From the NCBI GenBank assembly GCA_038258095.1, contig JBBSQE010000106.1, positions 1-10,594 of the forward strand: a DNA stretch of 10,594 nucleotides. Direction: 5' to 3'. Shown here piece after piece: positions 1 to 5,290 of this stretch (position 1 is its first letter; each line of letters opens with the position of its first letter). This DNA is from JBBSQE01 sp038258095 (GTDB lineage Bacteria; Actinomycetota; Thermoleophilia; Solirubrobacterales; 70-9). The notes beneath the pieces were generated by a model. That model did not search any database. It was not told the DNA's origin and saw only the letters and a list, made by a program, of their open reading frames with translations. The translations under genes and the position numbers were made by a program.

Positions 1-585
1 CCGCTCGTCCAGATCACCGGCGAGGGGGAGTTCAACGAGCTCTTCATTGAGGAGGCGCGCATCCCCGAAGAGAACGTCGTGGGCGGCGTCGGCAACGGCT
101 GGACGGTGGCGCTGACCACGCTGATGAACGAGCGTTCCGGGCTGGCTTTCGGCGCGATCGCGCAGATCCACAACAGCCTCAACCGCCTCTCCGAGCTTGC
201 CAAGGAGACCCGCGTGAACGGCAAGACCGCGGCGGATGACCCGATCGTCCGCCAGAAGGTCGCTCAGCTCTACATCGAGGCCGAGACGATGCGCCTGAAC
301 GCCTACCGCGGCCTGACCAAGACGATGGAGACCGGGACCCCGGGCCCCGAGGGGTCGCTGGGGAAATGGCAGTGGGCCGACATCAACCAGGGGATCACCG
401 AGCTCGCGCTCGAGATCGAGGGCCCCTACGCGCCGCTTGACCGCGGTGCCGAGCACGCCATCGCCGGCGGCCGCTGGCAGTATGGGTTCCTGCGCTCGCG
501 CGCCAACTCGATCGAGGGCGGCACGACCGACATCCTCCGCAACATCATCGCCGAGCGGGTCCTCGGGATGCCCCGCCTACGATGA
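1..585 (+). CDS. Acyl-CoA dehydrogenase, C-terminal part (5' end outside window)
   Basis: The reading frame is open from base 1, giving the last 194 residues of an acyl-CoA dehydrogenase, a flavoenzyme that makes the alpha,beta double bond in acyl-CoA. The fragment begins in the middle beta domain (ITGEGEFNELFIEEARIP, then GGVGNGW) and continues through the C-terminal helical bundle. The motif NSIEGGTTDILRN near the end places a glutamate (codon 514-516) where the catalytic base of medium-chain-type dehydrogenases lies. The terminal stretch IIAERVLGMPR is typical of actinobacterial FadE proteins. The next gene, 28 bases downstream on the same strand, is a second dehydrogenase lacking this glutamate, so the two are probably subunits of one heteromeric enzyme. 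The substrate (fatty acid, steroid side chain or other branched acyl-CoA) cannot be told from the sequence. The family call is firm. Confidence 0.93.
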   Translation, partial: PLVQITGEGEFNELFIEEARIPEENVVGGVGNGWTVALTTLMNERSGLAFGAIAQIHNSLNRLSELAKETRVNGKTAADDPIVRQKVAQLYIEAETMRLNAYRGLTKTMETGTPGPEGSLGKWQWADINQGITELALEIEGPYAPLDRGAEHAIAGGRWQYGFLRSRANSIEGGTTDILRNIIAERVLGMPRLR

Positions 586-613
586 CCCGCCCATCGCGGA
601 CGCGAAAGCGAGT

Positions 614-1723
614 ATGTACTTCGACCTGACCGACGAGCAGCAGGCGATCAAGCAGACCGCCAAGGACTTCCTCGCGGCCCGCTACCGCTCCGAGCGCATC
701 CGCGAGCTCGCCGCGACCGACCGCGGCTTCGAGGACGACGACTGGCAGCAGATGGCCGAGCTGGGCTGGACCGGCCTCGCCGTTCCCGAGGAGTGGGGCG
801 GACAGGGCCTTGGCATGGTCGACCTCACGGTCGTCATGGAGGAGATGGGCTACGCGCTCGCGCCCTCGCCGCTTTTCTCCAACACGATCGCCGGCCTCGC
901 GCTGACCTTTTGTGGCTCCGATGACCAGCGGGAGCGCTGGCTGCGGCCGATCGCCGCCGGTGAGAGGCGCGGCACGCCCGCGCTCTTCGACGCAGGCTCA
1001 GGAGCCGAGATCGGAGTCTTCGAGATGGAGGCCGAGCCGGCCGGGGACGGCGTCACCCTCAACGGAGTCAAGGTCCTCGTCCCCGACGCTGACGCCGCCG
1101 ACGTCTTCTTGGTCGCCACATCCGACGGCAAGCGCCACCTGGTCGAGCGCGGTGCCGAGGGCGTCACCGTCACCGCCGAGCCTTCGATCGACCTGACCCG
1201 CAAGCTCTACTCGGTCACATTCGAGAACGTCTCGGTGGCCGCGGAGGACACTCTCCCCGGTGAGAACGACGACTACGCGCCGGTCTTCGGGCGCGGCTGC
1301 ATCGCGTTGGCGGCCGAGCTGACCGGGATCGCCCAGCGCTCGTTGGAGATGTCCGTCGAATACGCGAAGGACCGCAACCAGTTCGGCCGCCCGATAGGCG
1401 CCTATCAGGCGGTCTCGCACCGCTGCGCGCAGATGCTGCTCGAGACCGAGAACGCCCGCTCCGCTGCCTACTACGCGGCCTGGAGCGCCGATTCCGAGCC
1501 GGAGAGCCTTCCGCTCGCGTCCTCGATGGCGAAGGCCTACGCCTCGGACGCCGGCTGGCGGGTCGCTGACGCCGCGATCCAGGTCCACGGCGGCATCGGC
1601 TTCACCTGGGAGCACGACCTCCACTTCTTCCTGAAGCGCGCCCGCGCCAACGCGGCGATGTTCGGCGACGCGAAGTGGCACCGCGCGCGGGTCGCCGACT
1701 CCGTGCTCGCGCCCGCCGCGTAG
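614..1723 (+). CDS. Acyl-CoA dehydrogenase family protein, probable partner subunit
   Basis: This 369-residue protein has the full acyl-CoA dehydrogenase layout: an N-terminal helical domain (FDLTDEQQ at 3-10, GLAVPEEWGG at 54-63), a shortened middle beta domain, and a C-terminal helical domain with the FAD-contacting segments YAKDRNQFGRPIG (250-262) and QVHGGIGFTWEHDLHFFLKR (323-342). Where a catalytic Y/I-E-G-(G)-T motif is expected, it reads AMFGDAKWHR (348-357), so the usual glutamate is missing. In actinobacteria such proteins are commonly encoded next to a glutamate-bearing partner and form alpha2beta2 enzymes, as described for mycobacterial FadE26/FadE27 (ChsE4-ChsE5). The upstream neighbour fits that role. 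The frame is open well upstream, but ATG at 614 gives the standard family N-terminus and lies just after the previous stop. Only a weak purine-rich stretch (GCGAAAGCGAG) precedes it, so coupled translation is likely. Confidence 0.92.
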   Translation: MYFDLTDEQQAIKQTAKDFLAARYRSERIRELAATDRGFEDDDWQQMAELGWTGLAVPEEWGGQGLGMVDLTVVMEEMGYALAPSPLFSNTIAGLALTFCGSDDQRERWLRPIAAGERRGTPALFDAGSGAEIGVFEMEAEPAGDGVTLNGVKVLVPDADAADVFLVATSDGKRHLVERGAEGVTVTAEPSIDLTRKLYSVTFENVSVAAEDTLPGENDDYAPVFGRGCIALAAELTGIAQRSLEMSVEYAKDRNQFGRPIGAYQAVSHRCAQMLLETENARSAAYYAAWSADSEPESLPLASSMAKAYASDAGWRVADAAIQVHGGIGFTWEHDLHFFLKRARANAAMFGDAKWHRARVADSVLAPAA

Positions 1724-1731
1724 CCCGGTCG

Positions 1732-1758
1732 TGCCCCGGGCGGGTCAGTCCCGGGGCA
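1732..1758. terminator. Perfect stem-loop between convergent genes, candidate bidirectional terminator
   Basis: The arms TGCCCCGGG (1732-1740) and CCCGGGGCA (1750-1758) are exact reverse complements around a 9-base loop. The structure lies 8 bases after the stop of the + strand acyl-CoA dehydrogenase and overlaps the last codons of the - strand hydrolase. No T-run follows on either strand, so a classical intrinsic terminator is not shown; U-less hairpin terminators have been proposed in high-GC actinobacteria. Position between convergent genes favours a termination role. Confidence 0.5.
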
Positions 1759-2416
1759 GGTCCTCCACGAACCGCTCGAACTCGGCCATGTCGGTTACCT
1801 CGGGGCCGTGGCCCGGGAGGATCAGCTTCGGGTTCAGGTCGGCGAGCTTGCGGATCGAGCGGCGGTTCTCGGCCGGGTCGTAGGTGAAGTCGTCGGGGGG
1901 CTCGCGCAAGCCGGCCAGCGTCGTCAGGTAGCTCATGTTGCGGATCACGTCGCCGCAGATCGCGACGCCGTCGGACTCGCGGAAGAAGACGACCTCGCCG
2001 CGGGCGTGGCCGGGGGCGTGGATGACCCGGAAGCCCGCGATCTCATCGCCCTCGGCGAGCACCCGGTCCACCTTGTGGGGCGGGCCCTCCCAGATCTTGC
2101 GTATGACCTTGTTCACCAGCGCGTCGCTCGCCGCTTCCTGGACCGGACGGCGCCCCTCCATCGCGTCGACGTCGTCGGTGTGGCAGGCCAGCGGCACCCC
2201 GCGCTCCTCGCAGAAGACCTTGGCGACGCCCTGGTGGTCGGGGTGCACGTGGGTGAGCGCGAGGAGGGTGATGTCGCGGTCCTTCGTCTCGCTGAAGATG
2301 CGGCGCTTGTCCCAGCGGCGGCCGGCGTCGACCAGGACCGTCTCGGCCACGTAGACGTTGATCACAGGCCGGGGGACCTCCTTGACGCGCCAGACGCCGG
2401 ACGCGAGCTGCTTCAT
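1745..2416 (-). CDS. Metallo-beta-lactamase-fold hydrolase
   Basis: This 223-residue soluble protein has the metal-binding signature of the metallo-beta-lactamase superfamily in order: THVHPDHQG (His56, His58, Asp60, His61), PGHARGEV (His137), CGDV (Asp156) and PGHGPEV (His203). These residues would hold a two-metal centre. The spacing and size match the glyoxalase II-like hydrolases, which cleave thioesters, lactones or similar bonds, but the substrate cannot be assigned. It is the last gene of a four-gene operon. Its ATG overlaps the stop of the upstream methyltransferase gene by 4 bases (ATGA at 2416-2413), which supports this start and implies coupled translation. No signal peptide is visible, so it should act in the cytoplasm. 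The stop sits inside the stem-loop shared with the convergent gene. The fold is certain; the role is unknown. Confidence 0.93.
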   Translation of the reverse strand: MKQLASGVWRVKEVPRPVINVYVAETVLVDAGRRWDKRRIFSETKDRDITLLALTHVHPDHQGVAKVFCEERGVPLACHTDDVDAMEGRRPVQEAASDALVNKVIRKIWEGPPHKVDRVLAEGDEIAGFRVIHAPGHARGEVVFFRESDGVAICGDVIRNMSYLTTLAGLREPPDDFTYDPAENRRSIRKLADLNPKLILPGHGPEVTDMAEFERFVEDLPRD

Positions 2417-3210
2417 CGGTCGAGCCTACCGCCGACGAATTGGACCATCCCGCTCAGCCGCTGGTGGATGTCTCCGAACCCTCGGGCCCTGAGAGCCTCG
2501 ACGATCTCATCCTGCGTGAACACCTGCATCCCGCTGAGCCGCTCCGTCAGCGGCTTGGCAGGACCGCGCGGGCCGAGCCGGCGCTGGACAGACGTCATCA
2601 GGGCGATGCGCCCGCCCGGCGTCAGCACGCGGGCCATCTCGTCGAGGCCCGCGAGCGGATCCTCGAAGAGGTGGAGGGCCGCGAAGCAGCAGGCGGCGTC
2701 GAAGCTCGAGTCGACGAAAGGGAGCTCCAGCGCCGAGCCGCGGATCAGGGCGAGGTTGGTGACGGCGGAGCGGCGCAGGTCGGCCGCGCCGCGGGAGAGC
2801 ATCGTCTCCGACGCATCGATTCCGACCACGAGTCCGCTGTCGCCGACCGTCGAGGCGAAGGCTCGGGAGAAGTTGCCGGGACCGCAGGCGACGTCCAGGA
2901 CGCCGTCGCCGGGGCGCAGCCCGAGCAGGAGGCGAGCGATCCGGATCTCCTCGGCCATCCCCGGGCCGCGGAGGCCCTTCGCAACCCTGCCGAGCGCCGG
3001 CCGCCAGTAGCGCTCGTAGATCTGGGGCACGACCCCGGTGTGCATCAGGTCCTGGGTCACTCCCGTTGACTCGAGGTCCTCGTCCAGAAGGTCGAGATAG
3101 GGGTCGAGCCGGCCGGTGTCAGCCGCCTTCGTCTGGGCCTCCGGAGTGAGGAGCGCCTGCATCCTGGCGGCCGCGGGCTCGAGCGCCGTCCCGCGCCCGG
3201 AGTCGCTCAA
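2413..3210 (-). CDS. Class I SAM-dependent methyltransferase
   Basis: This 265-residue protein carries a Rossmann-fold methyltransferase core. Motif I is VLDVACGPGNFSRAF (104-118). VVGIDASETM (128-137) follows, with Asp132 at the end of strand beta2 expected to bind the SAM ribose. FDAACCFAALH (170-180) comes next, then the LTPGGRI turn (196-202). The first hundred residues are helical and lead with YERYWRPALGRV (66-77), as in many actinobacterial UbiE/MenG-like enzymes, but nothing fixes the acceptor, which could be a small molecule, quinone or lipid. The start at 3210 is TTG. It is preferred because TTGA overlaps the stop of the upstream 77-residue gene by 4 bases, as at the other junctions of this operon. 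An ATG at codon 17 (3162) is the alternative and would leave the catalytic domain intact. Confidence 0.92.
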   Translation of the reverse strand: MSDSGRGTALEPAAARMQALLTPEAQTKAADTGRLDPYLDLLDEDLESTGVTQDLMHTGVVPQIYERYWRPALGRVAKGLRGPGMAEEIRIARLLLGLRPGDGVLDVACGPGNFSRAFASTVGDSGLVVGIDASETMLSRGAADLRRSAVTNLALIRGSALELPFVDSSFDAACCFAALHLFEDPLAGLDEMARVLTPGGRIALMTSVQRRLGPRGPAKPLTERLSGMQVFTQDEIVEALRARGFGDIHQRLSGMVQFVGGRLDR

Positions 3211-3440
3211 CTTCCCCGCGGCTCGCCGCTGTGGCGCGAGAGCTCCTCCAGCTCGGCGATCTTGCGCTGGCCTAGGACTCGTGCCGGGTCATCGGGCTCG
3301 AGGGGCTCGATCAGGCGCCTGACGCGGTTGCGGACCTGCAGGGCGAAGTGGGGGGTGACGGCACCCGTAAGGGCCCGAATGTCCTCGGTCGTGATGCGGT
3401 GACCACCCGCGAGAACCTCGGGGTTCTCGGCTTCGCTCAT
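3207..3440 (-). CDS. Small conserved-looking protein of unknown function (77 aa)
   Basis: I do not recognise a named family. The product is 77 residues, hydrophilic and charged, with no signal peptide, membrane segment, cysteine pair or metal motif. It reads as mostly helical: ITTEDIRALTGAVTPHFALQ (16-35), then RNRVRRLIEPL (37-47) and a charged helix ending KIAELEELSRH (60-70). The frame stays open upstream to 3758, but ATG at 3440 is chosen because it overlaps the stop of the upstream membrane-protein gene (ATGA, 3440-3437) and its own stop overlaps the TTG of the methyltransferase gene. Sitting between two coupled genes argues that it is a real gene. It may bind a partner encoded in the same operon, but that is a guess from context. 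Confidence 0.78.
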   Translation of the reverse strand: MSEAENPEVLAGGHRITTEDIRALTGAVTPHFALQVRNRVRRLIEPLEPDDPARVLGQRKIAELEELSRHSGEPRGS

Positions 3441-5077
3441 GGCTTCCCACCGGTCGAACCAGTGGCGCCGCTCGCGCCAGAGGCGCCCGTCGCGCCGGTT
3501 TGAGGTGTTGCACCGCTCGGGCCGCGTCCGGCGGGCGGTGTCGCGGGCTCGGGAACGCCGATCTGCGTCAGCTCGGCCAGCTCGTCGATCGCCGCCTGCT
3601 GATCCACACTGATCGCCTCCTCGTCGCCGATGATCCAGACATGGTTGTAGTAAGCCCGGGTCGGGTCGTCCTGATACCCCGGCTGCACGTCCAGACGATA
3701 TCCGCGGAGGGCTCCCGGGAGCACATCGGCGCTGTCGGTGAGGAGGAGCGGCCCCCACGTGCCGGTTGCCGACAGGGCGGCCGACGCCGCAGCGTCCATC
3801 GGTTGGTCGGAGCGAGTCACGACGAACCCGTGTCCCGGGTCGTTGATGTCCCAGCCGAAGTTCCCCTGCGAGTAGCGGGCGAAGGCGATTGCATTGGAGA
3901 CCGGGTCTTCACCCGAGATGCGGACCGGAGGTGAGCCGGAGGCGTCCTTGATCTCGCCGAGGACGGCGTCGGGAATGGCGCTTGGAGGGCCGAGCACGTA
4001 GACCGGCACGCCCCTGTGATTTCCGAGAGCCCTCGCGGTCGCGCCCGGCAGCTTCTTCGACCCCGTGAAGAGCACGGGGTCCCCGGAACGCGCGGCGTAG
4101 CTCGCCGCCGGCATCGCGAACTCGGAGAACTCTGAAGTGGTGACCAGGATCGCAGCCGGCTCCTCGCCGGTGAGCTCGGTCCGGAGGCGGTCGATGTCGG
4201 CTGCGAGGGCTGCGGGGTCGTCGCCGAGAACGGGGCGCTCGCGCAGATCGTCGGGAGCGCTGGCCTCGCCGAACGTGAACGCCTGGGTCCCGCCGCTCAG
4301 GGCGCCGCCGCGGGGAGCGAGTGCCGCCAGCGCCTGCTTCGTGACGTCGGGAACGCCATCCGGGGAGGAGATGAGGACGGGAATCCCCAGGGGCGGCGCC
4401 ACCAGGCTCGACGCTGCGATGCCGGTCTGCCAGTCATTCCCCGAGACGAGCGAGACGGCGACGGGGGAACGGGCGCCGCCCGTCGAGGGAAAGGCCGCCA
4501 GTGCGACTCCGGCTGCATTCGACGCCGGGTCGCCGCCGCCGACGCGGGTCGTGTTACGGGTCGCGAACGCGGGAAACCCGAGCGCGGTCGCGGTCTGGGC
4601 ACCGCTGCCGGAGGAGCCGGAGGACGTGACCGGCGCGGGCGGGGAGACCGACTGCCCGTCGTCGGAGCCGAGCGTCCCGGTCAGGGCCAGGAGGGCGACC
4701 GCCACGGCGGCGCCCGCCACGGCGGCCACCGCCAGCTTGGCGCGAGGGGTGAGCTTGATCGGCTTTCGCGGAGCTCTGGGCGTCTTGGCGCGCTTGGCAG
4801 CCTTCTTCCCCCCGTCGGTCTTAGCGTCCTTCTCAGCCGGTTTGACGGCCGGCGATTCCTTCTTGCGCTTCTCCGGGGCGACCGGCCCGGCCCCGGCAGA
4901 CGACGGCTTCGCGGGCGGGGACGGCTTGACGGCGGGCGCTGCCGGGCCTGTGCGGAGCACCTGCGTCTTCGCCTCGGAGTGGGCCGCCTTCGGCTCGGAG
5001 TCGGCCGTCGTGGTGCCCGGAGGCGGGTTCTCGGCATTGATTGGCCGCTCGCGGCGCAGGCGTGGGAGTCGGGCCAT
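3437..5077 (-). CDS. Single-pass membrane protein with cell-wall-binding-repeat-2-like domains
   Basis: The 546-residue product has four parts. Residues 1-113 are a Lys/Pro/Ala-rich, positively charged region without signal peptide. Residues 114-134 are one hydrophobic helix (KLAVAAVAGAAVAVALLALTG), followed by a short Ser/Gly linker. Residues 174-508 contain three diverged units resembling cell wall binding repeat 2 (Pfam CW_binding_2). The RxxGxDPxSNAxxxA pattern appears at 178-190 and 386-398, and GIPVLISSPDGVP (231-243), DPVLFTGSKKLP (333-344) and GPLLLTDSADVLP (442-454) are equivalent strand-loop segments. The last 26 residues are collagen-like G-A-T/G-A-S triplets. Positive charge before the helix predicts N-inside, so the repeats should face the wall. 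This is the first gene of the four-gene operon. The RBS is weak (CCCTGGG next to ATG). Family resemblance is by eye; the function is probably surface attachment or wall interaction. Confidence 0.85.
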   Translation of the reverse strand: MARLPRLRRERPINAENPPPGTTTADSEPKAAHSEAKTQVLRTGPAAPAVKPSPPAKPSSAGAGPVAPEKRKKESPAVKPAEKDAKTDGGKKAAKRAKTPRAPRKPIKLTPRAKLAVAAVAGAAVAVALLALTGTLGSDDGQSVSPPAPVTSSGSSGSGAQTATALGFPAFATRNTTRVGGGDPASNAAGVALAAFPSTGGARSPVAVSLVSGNDWQTGIAASSLVAPPLGIPVLISSPDGVPDVTKQALAALAPRGGALSGGTQAFTFGEASAPDDLRERPVLGDDPAALAADIDRLRTELTGEEPAAILVTTSEFSEFAMPAASYAARSGDPVLFTGSKKLPGATARALGNHRGVPVYVLGPPSAIPDAVLGEIKDASGSPPVRISGEDPVSNAIAFARYSQGNFGWDINDPGHGFVVTRSDQPMDAAASAALSATGTWGPLLLTDSADVLPGALRGYRLDVQPGYQDDPTRAYYNHVWIIGDEEAISVDQQAAIDELAELTQIGVPEPATPPAGRGPSGATPQTGATGASGASGATGSTGGKP

Positions 5078-5161
5078 CCCAGGGAACGGTATTTGACCGG
5101 CGTGGTCGGTGCGGAGGCGGGTGCATACCTGGCCGACGCGCGCCCCGGCCGGCTGACCGAC

Positions 5162-5196
5162 GTCACGTTTGGTACCGCACAGGTAGTCAACGTGAC
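5162..5196. repeat. Inverted repeat, 8-base arms with 19-base spacer
   Basis: GTCACGTT (5162-5169) and AACGTGAC (5189-5196) are exact reverse complements 19 bases apart, in the divergent region between the membrane-protein operon and the acyl-CoA dehydrogenase gene. The right arm overlaps the -35 element proposed for the + strand gene. It could be a pair of half-sites for a regulator or a weak RNA hairpin. It may also be chance. Confidence 0.4.
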
Positions 5197-5212
5197 ACTG
5201 GTGGGATATCCT
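5184..5212 (+). promoter_or_regulatory. Candidate sigma-70-type promoter for the acyl-CoA dehydrogenase gene
   Basis: TAGTCA (5184-5189, four of six matches to TTGACA) is followed after 17 bases by TATCCT (5207-5212, four of six to TATAAT). Transcription would start near 5219, placing the 18-base palindrome at about +8 to +25 and leaving a leader of roughly 70 bases with a good ribosome binding site. Both boxes are imperfect, so this is only a proposal. Confidence 0.3.
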
Positions 5213-5225
5213 TGCCCCCGACGAC

Positions 5226-5243
5226 TGATTGACCAGTCAATCA
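5226..5243. promoter_or_regulatory. 18-base palindromic operator resembling a TetR-family FadR site
   Basis: TGATTGAC-CA-GTCAATCA is a perfect 8+2+8 palindrome, 47 bases before the acyl-CoA dehydrogenase ATG. It agrees at 15 of 18 positions with the operator consensus that I recall for Bacillus subtilis FadR (YsiA), TGAATGAMTANTCATTCA, a TetR-family repressor of beta-oxidation genes relieved by long-chain acyl-CoA. It is AT-rich in a GC-rich setting, as expected of a conserved protein site. The regulator gene is not in this window. Confidence 0.65.
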
Positions 5244-5275
5244 ATCCCGCGGCGACCGGCTGTCGCCGCCCGGAC

Positions 5276-5281
5276 AAGGAG
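5276..5281 (+). promoter_or_regulatory. Ribosome binding site fixing the start at 5291
   Basis: AAGGAG lies 9 bases before ATG 5291. It decides the start, because the frame remains open upstream to 4979, across the divergent region and into the opposite-strand gene. Confidence 0.8.
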
Positions 5282-5290
5282 ACGGGGCGC

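Noticed and set aside
1808..3010. 400-residue open frame on the + strand opposite the hydrolase and methyltransferase
   Set aside because: Both opposite-strand products carry full catalytic motifs; this translation has none and is a shadow.
3441..3758. N-terminal extension of the 77-residue protein
   Set aside because: It overlaps the coding region of the wall-binding protein in another frame and reads as Arg/Gly-rich shadow; the ATGA overlap supports 3440.
4137..5096. 319-residue open frame on the + strand opposite the wall-binding protein
   Set aside because: Low-complexity Ala/Ser/Arg translation; the opposite strand has the repeats, membrane helix and coupled overlap.
4979..5290. N-terminal extension of the third acyl-CoA dehydrogenase
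   Set aside because: It would cross the operator and opposite-strand gene start; ATG 5291 has AAGGAG and gives the standard family N-terminus.
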